A stretch of 12,344 bases of DNA, from contig JBGPZW010000101.1 in NCBI GenBank assembly GCA_041493955.1, forward strand, positions 1-12,344, in the 5' to 3' direction. The stretch's first letter is position 1. Each line of letters begins with the position of its first letter. The notes under the pieces are model-generated. The model was given only the letters and a program-made list of their open reading frames with translations, ran no database searches and was not told where the DNA came from. This document shows, piece after piece, positions 1-7,019 of the stretch. A program made the position numbers and the translations under genes. Source of the stretch: QHYU01 sp041493955. Lineage in GTDB: Bacteria > Acidobacteriota > Terriglobia > Acidiferrales > UBA7541.

Positions 1-1271
1 CGGCGGAAATCGGTCTGCTTGCGCTCGCAGACGACGTCAAAGGCGTCGCCGATGTGCAGGCTGAGCGATTCGTCCTTGGGCGTGTGCGTGATGCGGTCTT
101 CGCCGACAAACTGCACGCCGCCCTTGGAGTCGGCCTGGTACACACGCACTGCACCGGCGGGCATGGGCATCCCGAGTCCCGCCTTCTCATCATTCTTGAA
201 CTTGAAATAGACCTGCACCTTGTCTTTCATGGGCGAGCCGGGGTGCTGCGCGTTGCGGTAGTAGAACTGCTGCCCCTCGACCACGAAGACCTTCTCCACG
301 GGAACGCTGGTCGCGTTGAGCAAGCTGATCTGCTTACTCTCTTTGTCGAAGATCGAGGTGCGCCGGCCGAGCGTGTAAAGGTGATACTCGGAGAAGGCTT
401 CCTGGGCCATCTGCGCTTTCCCCGAGGGCACGGCCAGGCTCCTGAGCGCGTCGGCATCGCGGCGATACTCCTCGGTCAGGCGGTGCACATCACCCGCAAC
501 CAATTGCAGCTTGGCGTTCTTGAACGCCGCACCGCTATTGTTCACCAGCGTGACCCAGCCATCCAGATCGGCGGACTTGTCGTCGCGGCTCACCGTCAGC
601 ACATAGTCGGCGTTCCAGGACATGTTCCCGGCCAGATAAGAGGCCTCCACCTTGTGTCGCCGCGTCCCGGCGTTCTCGAGTGACCAGAGCAGCGTCGGCC
701 GGCTATATAGGTTCTCCGGGAGCTCGGCGAAGCGGTAGCTGTCCGCTGCCATGCCCGTGACGATCTCATTGCCGATCTTCCACACCGGCCCGCTGTTGAA
801 GGCCAGCAGCGTGGCCTTCACCTCTTCCAACTTGGTCGTGCCGCTTTCCTGTCGGGCGCGCACCAGCGTGACCTCGCGGCCCACGTATTTTTGCAGCAGC
901 TTCTGCGGCTCGAGCAGATCGTATTCATAGTTCTGCTCGATGACGCCGAGGCGCCCGGGCTCGGTGAGCGAGCGGAAGTGCACCGTGGCCGGGTTGATCG
1001 AAGCGGCGATATCCATAAAGCGCAGGCGGAATTCGCCCCTGGGCAGGTCGATCTGGCGGACGTCGCGCACCAGGGCGATATTGGAGTTATAGACGGTCAC
1101 AGCCAAATCCACTTGATCGCTCGAGGTCGTGCCGGGCTGGTCCTCGACCCTTGGTGCGGCGGATTGGGCCGCCTGTGCCGTCGTGCGGTGAAAGAACAGA
1201 ACCGGGGTGGCGAGCAGGGCTGTTGCCAGCAGGCCCGCCCCTGCAAACCTCTGAATATTTGCCAGTCGCAT
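1..1271 (-). CDS. Exported DUF4139 domain protein (3' end outside window)
   Basis: The reading frame is open from ATG at 1271 to the left edge, about 423 codons, so the C-terminus is missing. An in-frame TGA lies just upstream of the start, and a GGGAGG ribosome site sits six bases before it, which fixes the start. Residues 9-27 form a hydrophobic signal sequence (or N-terminal anchor) followed by an Ala/Gln-rich stretch, so the protein should act outside the cytoplasm. Residues 55-140 resemble the N-terminal part of DUF4139 proteins. Residues 211-262 carry the clearest signature: SYLAGNMSWNADYVL, a GWVTLVNNSG strand and an AKLQLVAGDV strand, typical of DUF4139. The molecular function of this beta-rich family is not established. 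It lies 136 bases downstream of the anti-sigma gene on the same strand, so it may be a target or a member of that regulon. Family call good, role unknown. Confidence 0.85.
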   Translation of the reverse strand, partial: MRLANIQRFAGAGLLATALLATPVLFFHRTTAQAAQSAAPRVEDQPGTTSSDQVDLAVTVYNSNIALVRDVRQIDLPRGEFRLRFMDIAASINPATVHFRSLTEPGRLGVIEQNYEYDLLEPQKLLQKYVGREVTLVRARQESGTTKLEEVKATLLAFNSGPVWKIGNEIVTGMAADSYRFAELPENLYSRPTLLWSLENAGTRRHKVEASYLAGNMSWNADYVLTVSRDDKSADLDGWVTLVNNSGAAFKNAKLQLVAGDVHRLTEEYRRDADALRSLAVPSGKAQMAQEAFSEYHLYTLGRRTSIFDKESKQISLLNATSVPVEKVFVVEGQQFYYRNAQHPGSPMKDKVQVYFKFKNDEKAGLGMPMPAGAVRVYQADSKGGVQFVGEDRITHTPKDESLSLHIGDAFDVVCERKQTDFR

Positions 1272-1301
1272 GATGATCCTCCCTCACCGGTTAGAACGGA
1301 G

Positions 1302-1307
1302 ATTGTA
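1302..1307 (-). promoter_or_regulatory. Possible -10 box (TACAAT) for the DUF4139 gene
   Basis: On the minus strand TACAAT matches the housekeeping -10 hexamer at five of six positions. Transcription would begin near 1295 and leave a leader of about 24 bases that contains the GGGAGG ribosome site. The -35 position (CTAAGA at 17 bases) is poor. A short inverted repeat, TTCCT-GCA-AGGAA, lies just upstream. This may allow the DUF4139 gene to be read apart from the sigma/anti-sigma genes. No other support. Confidence 0.3.
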
Positions 1308-1407
1308 GATTTCCTTGCAGGAAGTCTTAGCCCGCACGTTGGTCGAAAAGACAGGCGGAGCAATGATGCAGGAGCGCCAGACCGGAGCGGAGGACTTGGA
1401 TCGGGTT

Positions 1408-2931
1408 TTAATTGGTTGAACTGCGCCAGGTCCGGCCGCCATCGGACGTCGCGTAGCGCTGCCGGTCGGCCGCCACGACAGTGGCATTCAAGGCATCCTG
1501 GGCCGTGACGCGGATCAAATCCGCCGTAGTCGGCGAAGCCGTTTTTTCCCAGTGCTCCCCGTCGGTTGTACGCAGAACCGTCCCTGCGCGGCCAACCGCC
1601 CAGCAAACGGTTTCCGACGGCGCCGAGCCGGCCACCAGATCCGCGGCCACGTTGCTGGCCAGCCCCAACCAGGTGCGGCCGGAGTCGCGGGAGCGCTCGA
1701 TCTGGCCGGCGAAACCCACGCGCCAGAGCACCGACGCGCTGGGAGTTGTGATGAGCACTCGCGCCGGCGGGAAGACCATGCTCGAACGCAGTTGAGCCGC
1801 ACCCGTCGGGCCACCCGCGACGGCCGATGCGCCGCCCTGAACCTTGGCCGCTTTTTGGGGAGCTTCCTCGGTTTTGCTGGCGGGCGGCGGAGGTGCCGGG
1901 GCAGGCATGGTGGCGACGCCCGCCGGCTTCTGAGTCAGCTTGCCGGCCTCGCCTTTATCCAATGCTTGCGTGACCTCGACCGTTTTTTGCGCCTCCGCCG
2001 CTCCGGGCTTGGCTGCCGCTGTACCTGCAATTTCTGCTTCCTTTTTCTGGATTTCCTGGGCCTGATCGGCCCGTTCTTTCCCACCCGAAATCGCAACGCT
2101 CGGAGCGGCCGCGATTCCGGCAGCTCCCGATCGCCGGACGCGTTTCTCGTCCGCGGGCTGCCGACGAGTGGTTTCAGCGGTGAGAATCCCCGGTTCGTGC
2201 CGGGGTTGTTCAGGGGCGGGCACGGTGCGCGGCTTCGCCGCGGGTGACTTTATTGGCGCTCCTGCGGCATCCTCCACCTTGCCTTGTGCGCGGCTTTCGA
2301 TCGCTTCGGTCGGCGAAGGCAGCGGCGCGTTCTGTGTGATCTCCTTCGGTGCTTCGGCAGAAGTCTCAGAGGAAGTGACTCTGTCGGTTGGCGCAGATGC
2401 GATCTTGTTCTCCTCTTGTGGAGAGGGTGTCTGCGTCACGGGGAGGTGCGGCCGCAATCCAATCCACAGGGCCACCGCAGCAGCGGCAGCCAGGGCCGGC
2501 ACGAGCCAGCGCACGCTCCAGAAACGCCGCTTAGTCTTGATGCGCTCCGGTGGTCCCAGAATCGCGGTAGGCGCGGCAGCAGCCGCTCTCGGGGCAGCGG
2601 GAGCGGATGGTGCGGCTGCGGCCATGTGCATTTCCGCCATGGCCGCCGGCCGGGCCGCCAATTCTTCCTCGCCGGCAGGCACGAGTTCGTCGTCGCCCAC
2701 CGCGTGCAGCTCGCTCTCGCTCAACGCCAGCGCCGCCAGCATCTGCTGACAGCGCGCGCAAACGGAGAAGTGTGTATCAAGGCGGGTGACCTCGGCATCC
2801 TCCAGCGCGCGATCGTGGTAGGCCGCCAGCAACTCCGCGTCCGGGCACTCCACGCCGCCCGCCTCGGAATGCTGCCGCAGGCCGCGAGCGAGCAGCCGGG
2901 TCAGCGTCTTTTCTTGTTCCCGTTCGTTCAT
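1408..2931 (-). CDS. Transmembrane anti-sigma factor with zinc-finger head and C-terminal Asp-box (Ycf48-like) domain
   Basis: 507 residues from ATG at 2931. The cytoplasmic N-terminus has a ZAS-type zinc site: C29, then H54-x3-C58-x2-C61 (HFSVCARC), as in anti-sigma factors that hold ECF sigma factors. One membrane helix covers about residues 141-159, preceded by basic residues (KTKRR). Residues 165-380 are a low-complexity Ala/Pro/Glu/Lys stalk. The last 127 residues (381-507) show three Asp-box-like motifs, SRDSGRTW, TTDGEHW and TSDGGRTW, as in BNR/Ycf48 beta-propeller proteins. This part is short for a full propeller, so it may be a partial propeller or a dimer half. The gene lies 73 bases after the sigma gene on the same strand, which supports a sigma/anti-sigma pair. 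That the C-terminal domain senses something outside the membrane is inference. The start has only a weak ribosome site (AAGAG). Confidence 0.85.
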   Translation of the reverse strand: MNEREQEKTLTRLLARGLRQHSEAGGVECPDAELLAAYHDRALEDAEVTRLDTHFSVCARCQQMLAALALSESELHAVGDDELVPAGEEELAARPAAMAEMHMAAAAPSAPAAPRAAAAAPTAILGPPERIKTKRRFWSVRWLVPALAAAAAVALWIGLRPHLPVTQTPSPQEENKIASAPTDRVTSSETSAEAPKEITQNAPLPSPTEAIESRAQGKVEDAAGAPIKSPAAKPRTVPAPEQPRHEPGILTAETTRRQPADEKRVRRSGAAGIAAAPSVAISGGKERADQAQEIQKKEAEIAGTAAAKPGAAEAQKTVEVTQALDKGEAGKLTQKPAGVATMPAPAPPPPASKTEEAPQKAAKVQGGASAVAGGPTGAAQLRSSMVFPPARVLITTPSASVLWRVGFAGQIERSRDSGRTWLGLASNVAADLVAGSAPSETVCWAVGRAGTVLRTTDGEHWEKTASPTTADLIRVTAQDALNATVVAADRQRYATSDGGRTWRSSTN

Positions 2932-3004
2932 CGCCGCTCTTGTCCTAACTTAGAACGATTCGGGCTTCCATTCTTGCACGATTCCATCGCCGCCATTCGA
3001 AGCC

Positions 3005-3940
3005 TTATTTCTCCTCGGGCTTGGGATCGGAAGCCTCGGGAGAAAGAGCCCGGGTCAAGTCAAAAGGGTACCCTTCCAAAGCGTAAGTGAAGCACAGATC
3101 AATTTGCGCATCGCTGAGCAGCCTACCAGCCCGCAGGGCGCGGACGACTTGGTAACGCAATTCGCGCCGGGTCCGGTCCAGGTTGCGCGAGACACTGGAT
3201 TCGTGCTCGCCCAGGATCCGGCCAATCTCTGCCAGGGTGTGCTCCTGCACATAATAATAGGCCAGGCGCAGCCGATCGCGCGGGGAAAGGCCCATAAAGG
3301 CCTCCAGCAGCGCCGCCTGCAGCATCGCCAGGTAGCGGGCCCGGTCCGGGTCCTGCGGAACGGGCGTGCCGTGGGCCCGCAGGGTTTCGGCTACATAGGC
3401 TTCGTCTTTTTCCTCGAGCGATTCGGTGCGGCGTCCGGCGCGGAGGGCGTCCACATGGCGCTGCGCCAGCACGGCGCGCAGCCAGGTGGAAAGCTTGCTC
3501 CGGCCGTGGAAGTAATCGAACAGAGAGCGCCGCGGCTCCCCGGCGGGTGCGAGCCCATAGAGTTCGGCGTAGATCGAATCGGCCAACTCGTGCGCCCGGG
3601 CCTCGTCGCCGGAGCGCAGGATGGCGCCTGCGGCGCGGTACAGTTCATGGCGGTATTTGGCGACGAAGTGCTCCCAGGCCTTTTCATTGCCGTCGCTGCA
3701 GGCGCAGGCCAGGGCCAGATCCTCGGCGTGCAGCGATCTCAGGTAGGCGGCCACTTGTGCGGCGGTAGGGTTTCCACTGTGCGTGTCTCCGCGGAAGTGA
3801 CGCTCGACGCAGCGCAGCAGCGCCTGCGCGAAGCGCGTCTGGGTCACCCCCCAGCGCGAGGCTGCGCTCTTTGCCAGCAGCCATTCGACTGACTCCGCGT
3901 GCGTCAGGAGAAACTGCCGCAAGGGACTCGCGGGCCGCAT
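3005..3940 (-). CDS. ECF-like RNA polymerase sigma-70 family factor
   Basis: Taken from ATG at 3940, 311 residues. Region 2 covers about residues 75-171, starting LALACACSDGNEKAWEHFV and ending in the region 2.4-like segment STWLRAVLAQRHVDALRAGRR. Region 4 covers about 216-263, with LSPRDRLRLAYYYVQEHTL followed by a helix-turn-helix (AEIGRILGEHESSVSRNL). An extra N-terminal helical segment of about 70 residues and a C-terminal tail of about 48 residues make it longer than a minimal ECF factor. The anti-sigma gene follows directly, so this factor is probably held at the membrane by it. The start is uncertain: an in-frame TTG at 3974-3976 adds 12 residues and has GAGAAGG ten bases upstream, whereas ATG 3940 lacks a clear ribosome site. 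I prefer the ATG because a TACAAT box at 3981-3986 would start RNA at about the TTG. Family call firm; regulon unknown. Confidence 0.87.
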   Translation of the reverse strand: MRPASPLRQFLLTHAESVEWLLAKSAASRWGVTQTRFAQALLRCVERHFRGDTHSGNPTAAQVAAYLRSLHAEDLALACACSDGNEKAWEHFVAKYRHELYRAAGAILRSGDEARAHELADSIYAELYGLAPAGEPRRSLFDYFHGRSKLSTWLRAVLAQRHVDALRAGRRTESLEEKDEAYVAETLRAHGTPVPQDPDRARYLAMLQAALLEAFMGLSPRDRLRLAYYYVQEHTLAEIGRILGEHESSVSRNLDRTRRELRYQVVRALRAGRLLSDAQIDLCFTYALEGYPFDLTRALSPEASDPKPEEK

Positions 3941-3980
3941 GGCCGGGCGATTGACCGGGCTGTCTTGAGGCAACAAAGGG

Positions 3981-3986
3981 ATTGTA
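3981..3986 (-). promoter_or_regulatory. Possible -10 box (TACAAT) for the sigma-factor operon
   Basis: TACAAT on the minus strand, with no convincing -35 element 16-18 bases upstream. RNA would start near 3974, leaving about 34 bases before ATG 3940. The same hexamer lies before the DUF4139 gene (1302-1307), but the two upstream flanks do not otherwise match, so there is no sign of a shared alternative-sigma promoter. Confidence 0.3.
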
Positions 3987-4107
3987 CCTTCTCTCTACAC
4001 ATGATAGCTCACCCGGACTGGAAGTTGCCCAGACGGTTCTCGAGGGCGGGCCAGTGCGTGCCCGGGGGCTCTGCTGCTCCATCTGACCTGGCGCGCTGCA
4101 GTTGAGG

Positions 4108-4113
4108 TAGGAT
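4108..4113 (+). promoter_or_regulatory. Possible -10 box (TAGGAT) before the zinc-ribbon gene
   Basis: TAGGAT lies 17 bases before the GTG start of the zinc-ribbon gene. A weak -35 candidate, CTGACC at 4083-4088, has an over-long spacer of 19. RNA would start near 4120, only about 11 bases before the start codon. An identical TAGGAT forms the -10 of the better promoter at 11996-12024. Confidence 0.25.
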
Positions 4114-4130
4114 GAGCGCGCCGTCCAACC

Positions 4131-4685
4131 GTGTACACCTGCCGCGAATGCGAAAAGCCGATCAACCAGGCCACCGAGATTTGCCCTTACTGCGGCGCCG
4201 ATCTGACTGGGGCCGGTCCTGACCAACCTGATGAACCCGCGAGGAAACGCAGCCTCGCCTCGATTCTCCTGCGCTGGGTCATCCTGGTTGGGGCGCTTGG
4301 CGCCGCGCTGTGGGGCTTTCTCTGGTACGTTCTACCGGAACGCGGGGGTGATCCCGCTGCGCGCGCCGAATTGCAGGCGGTCGCAGCCCTGCGCGAGCTC
4401 CACGCCGAACTCAGCGACTTCGCCGCGGCGCAGCGCGGCGCCTTACCGGCCGCGCTCGAGACCCTGGGCGACCGCGCCCGCGGCCCGGCGCAGAAAGCGC
4501 TCAGTGGGGGCTACCGTCTGGAGTACACTCCCGGGCCGGTGAGCGGCGATGGCGCGGTGCACAACTACGTCCTGCTCGCGCGGCCCGGGAACTACGGCTA
4601 CAGGAATTTCTACCTGGACGAAAGCGGTGTGATCCGCGCGACACGGGAGAACCGGACGGCCACCGCGCAGGATCCGCCGATCTGA
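4131..4685 (+). CDS. Zinc-ribbon, single-membrane-helix protein with pilin-like C-terminal domain
   Basis: 184 residues from GTG at 4131. An in-frame TGA at 4113-4115 rules out a longer start, and no Shine-Dalgarno sequence precedes the GTG. Residues 4-21 form a zinc ribbon with pairs C4-x2-C7 and C18-x2-C21. Residues 43-67 are a membrane helix (ILLRWVILVGALGAALWGF) preceded by ARKR. Residues 78-184 look like the globular part of a type IV pilin/GspG-like protein: an amphipathic helix (AELQAVAALRELHAELSDF), a GGYRLEYTPGP strand, a NYGYRNFYLDESGVIR segment and a DPPI end. There is no prepilin peptidase site, and the zinc ribbon stays in the cytoplasm while the pilin-like part should face outward. 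The M14 hydrolase gene follows after 18 bases, so the two are probably co-transcribed. Function unknown; the pilin link is by resemblance only. Confidence 0.8.
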   Translation: MYTCRECEKPINQATEICPYCGADLTGAGPDQPDEPARKRSLASILLRWVILVGALGAALWGFLWYVLPERGGDPAARAELQAVAALRELHAELSDFAAAQRGALPAALETLGDRARGPAQKALSGGYRLEYTPGPVSGDGAVHNYVLLARPGNYGYRNFYLDESGVIRATRENRTATAQDPPI

Positions 4686-4703
4686 TAGCGGGAGGGCAGA
4701 GCG

Positions 4704-5756
4704 ATGAGGAAACGGCTAATGATTCTGCTGGTGTGCGCCGGGTGCCTGGCCGGCGCCGCTCGCGCGCAACGCGCCGGCTTCGTGGTGGGCACAATCACTG
4801 CAGCGCCGGGCACGCGCGCTTCCGGCTTTCTCGAAGTGCCCAAGGGTATGGATGCCGGCACGCGTATTCCGGTCACGGTGATTCACGGCAGCAAGCCCGG
4901 CCCAGTGCTGGCGCTGGTCGCCGGCACGCACGGATACGAATACTCGCCCATCCTTGCCCTGCAGCGCTTTCCCGCGAAAGTGGATCCGCGGGAGCTGGCT
5001 GGTACGGTCATTGTCGTGCACATCGCGAACATGCCCTCGTTTCTCGCGCGAACCATCTACTACAGCCCGGTGGACGGCAAAAACCTGAACCGTGTTTATC
5101 CGGGTAAGCTCGACGGCACAGTTTCTGAGCGCATCGCCGCGATTCTAACGCGAGAAGTGATCGAGCGTGCGGATTACGTGGTGGATCTGCACTGCGGCGA
5201 TGGCAACGAAGCCCTGCGGCCCTACTCCTATTGGGAAGCGGTGGGCACGCCGGAGGTAAATGAGAAGAGCAAGCAGATGGTGCTGGCCTTCGGCCTGGAT
5301 CACATCGTCATTGAAACGGAGCGCCCGACTGACCCCGCCCGGTCCGTTTATACCTCCAACACGGCCATCCTTCGCGGTAAACCAGCCATCTCGACTGAGA
5401 CAGGTCTGCTAGGCCGCGTGGACACCGACGGCGCGGATCTAGCCGAAGCCGGCGCGTTCAATCTCCTGCGCCACTTGCACATGCTGCCCGGCGAGCCGCA
5501 GCGCGTCGAGCATCCCATTTGGATCGACCGCAGCGAAGTCCTGCGCAGCCCTGCGACAGGCATTTTCCACGCCCGCGTCCAGCCGGACCAGAGCGTCGCC
5601 CGCGGCACCTTGCTGGGTGTGCTGACCGATTTTTTCGGCAACACCCTGCAAGAGATTCGCGCGCCTCTTTCCGGGATCGTGCTCTACATCGTGGGCACCC
5701 CGCCGGTCAGTCAGGGCGAACCGCTGGGGATGATCGGCCACCTCAAGCCCGAATAG
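4704..5756 (+). CDS. Exported succinylglutamate desuccinylase/aspartoacylase family (M14) zinc hydrolase
   Basis: 350 residues from ATG at 4704 with a good GGGAGG ribosome site. Residues 1-21 are a signal peptide ending AARA before Gln22; its cysteines do not form a proper lipobox. The catalytic fold carries the zinc ligands H76 and E79 in GTHGYE and H163 in VVDLHCGD, a substrate-binding NLNR at 127-130, and a likely catalytic E232 in STETG. The C-terminal part, about 280-347, is the small beta-domain seen in AstE-like proteins (GIFHARVQPDQSVARGTLLG). Family members hydrolyse amide bonds of N-acyl amino acids or peptides. Most characterised AstE/aspartoacylase enzymes are cytoplasmic, so export points to an envelope or scavenging role. 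Substrate cannot be told from sequence. It follows the zinc-ribbon/pilin-like gene by 18 bases. Confidence 0.88.
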   Translation: MRKRLMILLVCAGCLAGAARAQRAGFVVGTITAAPGTRASGFLEVPKGMDAGTRIPVTVIHGSKPGPVLALVAGTHGYEYSPILALQRFPAKVDPRELAGTVIVVHIANMPSFLARTIYYSPVDGKNLNRVYPGKLDGTVSERIAAILTREVIERADYVVDLHCGDGNEALRPYSYWEAVGTPEVNEKSKQMVLAFGLDHIVIETERPTDPARSVYTSNTAILRGKPAISTETGLLGRVDTDGADLAEAGAFNLLRHLHMLPGEPQRVEHPIWIDRSEVLRSPATGIFHARVQPDQSVARGTLLGVLTDFFGNTLQEIRAPLSGIVLYIVGTPPVSQGEPLGMIGHLKPE

Positions 5757-5776
5757 CGGCGCGCGCCTCGCCGGAC

Positions 5777-5793
5777 CCGGCCCCCAGGGCTGG
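5777..5793 (+). terminator. Hairpin after the M14 hydrolase gene
   Basis: CCGGCCC and GGGCTGG can form a seven-pair stem (one G-U) with a three-base loop, 20 bases after the stop codon. It is not followed by a T-run (GTTTACCTCC), so it may be a weak or Rho-assisted terminator, or an mRNA end stabiliser. Confidence 0.33.
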
Positions 5794-5819
5794 CCGTTTA
5801 CCTCCTCTCGCTAGTCGGT

Positions 5820-5827
5820 GTTATACT
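5820..5827 (+). promoter_or_regulatory. Extended -10 promoter before tRNA-Ser
   Basis: The sequence TGTTATACT contains TATACT (five of six to consensus) with the TG of an extended -10 element. A poor -35 (TTTACC, 5797-5802) lies 19 bases upstream. RNA would start about 5834, giving a 5' leader of about 70 bases to be processed from the tRNA at 5906. Confidence 0.5.
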
Positions 5828-5905
5828 TTTCCGGGCAGGCGTGCAGTCGGCGCGGCGACGGTGTCCGCGCTCGATTGCTGGGTGCGATCCGGCCAATTGT
5901 TCAGC

Positions 5906-5996
5906 GGAGAGGTGCTGGAGTGGCCGAACAGGGCTGCCTGCTAAGCAGTTACACCCCAAAAGGGTGTCGGGGGTTCGAATCCCCCCCTCTCCGCCA
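5906..5996 (+). tRNA. tRNA-Ser, anticodon GCT
   Basis: The acceptor stem GGAGAGG pairs with CCTCTCC (5986-5992), followed by the discriminator G and an encoded CCA. The anticodon stem GCTGC/GCAGT holds the loop CTGCTAA with anticodon GCT, which reads AGC and AGU codons. A long variable arm (ACACCC/GGGTGT, 5951-5967) marks it as a class II tRNA, and the T arm is GGGGG-TTCGAAT-CCCCC. All parts are intact. It stands alone between the M14 hydrolase gene and greA. Confidence 0.97.
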
Positions 5997-6167
5997 CATT
6001 TTGCTGCGGCTCAGGCTGGATCTCGAGGAAATGTATTCCTGCAGGTTCCTGTGCCGCGCGCCGGGGCGTGGCGCGGTGGCGGGGCCTTGGATTCTCCTTC
6101 GCCGCCATTTGTCAGCGGATAAGTGAGGCGGCCCTTGCGTTTCCGGCCGGGCGTGAAGAGCTGAGCG

Positions 6168-6647
6168 ATGACGGATCCCCTGGCAAGAATCAAGACGAAA
6201 CTCCAGGAGGAAATTCATCGGCTCGAACGCGAGCTCAACCTCGAACTTCCCAAGGAGTTGATGAAGGCGCGGGCGCACGGCGACCTGTCGGAAAATGCGG
6301 AATTCAAGTTCGCCAAGGAGCGCCAGGGATACCTCTCGGCGCGGCTGGGGCAACTGAAGAAGCGCCTGGGAGACATCGGCATGCTGAACCTGAGCAACAT
6401 GCCGACCGACCGCGCGGGTTACGGCTCGCGCGTCCGGCTGCTTGACTTGAAAAACTCGGTAGAAGTGGAGTACACGCTGGTGACGTCGGAGGAAGCCGAC
6501 GCCGCGCAAGGGCTGATCTCGACCACTTCGCCGATCGGGAAGGCGCTGCTCGGTCACCGCGTGGGCGACGAGATCGAAGTACACACCCCGGCGGGGAAAA
6601 AAGAGTTCGAGCTGGTTCGCCTGAGAACCATTCACGAAGAAGCGTAG
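6168..6647 (+). CDS. greA: Transcription elongation factor GreA
   Basis: 159 residues, the usual GreA length. It rescues backtracked RNA polymerase by stimulating cleavage of the RNA 3' end. The N-terminal coiled coil spans about residues 5-75 and carries the tip motif GDLSENAEF, with the acidic residues D39 and E42 that match the catalytic-tip D41 and E44 of E. coli GreA. The C-terminal FKBP-like domain (about 85-155) has EYTLVTSEEAD, STTSPIGKALLGHRVGDEIEV and a closing strand, all typical. The start at ATG 6168 has only a weak GAAGAG ribosome site. The 171 bases between the tRNA and this gene hold no gene I can support and no clear promoter. A membrane-protein gene follows 44 bases downstream. 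Confidence 0.95.
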   Translation: MTDPLARIKTKLQEEIHRLERELNLELPKELMKARAHGDLSENAEFKFAKERQGYLSARLGQLKKRLGDIGMLNLSNMPTDRAGYGSRVRLLDLKNSVEVEYTLVTSEEADAAQGLISTTSPIGKALLGHRVGDEIEVHTPAGKKEFELVRLRTIHEEA

Positions 6648-6667
6648 GGGCGTGGCTGGGTACGCCC
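6648..6667 (+). terminator. Weak hairpin just after greA
   Basis: GGGCGT (6648-6653) and ACGCCC (6662-6667) form a six-pair stem with an eight-base loop directly after the greA stop codon. There is no T-run, and the next gene starts 24 bases on, so it may only slow or partly end transcription. Confidence 0.2.
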
Positions 6668-6691
6668 GATGGCTTTCGAGAGGTTGCAAGC

Positions 6692-6982
6692 TTGGGTGTT
6701 GTCGGTGTGATTGGCATCCTGCTTTTTTTCGCCGGGGCACACCTGCTCTGGCAGGCCCGCACAGAAGTTCTCTACTGGCTGCAGGTTTTCCTCCGGATCC
6801 TGCGCCGGGAGGTGACGCGCCGCGGCGGGTTGAGCGAAGTTGCCGCCCGTCTTTCCCCGGCAGAAGTGCCTGGCACCGTGGCAGGCGCATCGCCGCGGAA
6901 CCTGGGCACGCTGGTCATGCTGGGCGGTTTCGCATTGATGTTTCTGGGCCCGCTGCTGATTCTACTGGATCTGGTTCTTTAG
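6692..6982 (+). CDS. Small membrane protein with two helices
   Basis: 96 residues read from TTG at 6692, with GAGAGG about eight bases upstream; GTG at 6707 is an alternative start that would cut into the first helix. Residues 2-21 and 71-94 are hydrophobic helices. Between them lies a basic, partly amphipathic stretch (about 22-60, with RILRREVTRRGG) that should lie in the cytoplasm, putting both ends on the outer side by the positive-inside rule. I do not recognise a family. It sits between greA and the asparaginase gene with short gaps (44 and 37 bases), so a shared transcript is likely. Consistent codon use and hydrophobic pattern argue for a real gene. Confidence 0.65.
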   Translation: MGVVGVIGILLFFAGAHLLWQARTEVLYWLQVFLRILRREVTRRGGLSEVAARLSPAEVPGTVAGASPRNLGTLVMLGGFALMFLGPLLILLDLVL

Positions 6983-7019
6983 GCTGACCTTGCCGGCGCC
7001 GTTGACCTCATCACTGCCA

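Noticed and set aside
54..683. Plus-strand open frame of 209 codons
   Set aside because: It is opposite the DUF4139 gene, whose signal peptide, ribosome site and family motifs are clear.
1552..2247. Plus-strand open frames opposite the anti-sigma gene (1552-2247, 2168-2749, 2284-3090)
   Set aside because: They mirror its Ala/Pro-rich stalk and have Arg/Gly/Ser-rich low-complexity products without motifs.
3104..3892. Plus-strand open frame of 262 codons
   Set aside because: It is opposite the sigma factor gene, whose regions 2 and 4 are recognisable.
5906..5996. tRNA-Ser as an integration site
   Set aside because: No repeated tRNA 3' end, integrase or foreign-looking DNA lies near it; the neighbouring genes are ordinary chromosomal ones.
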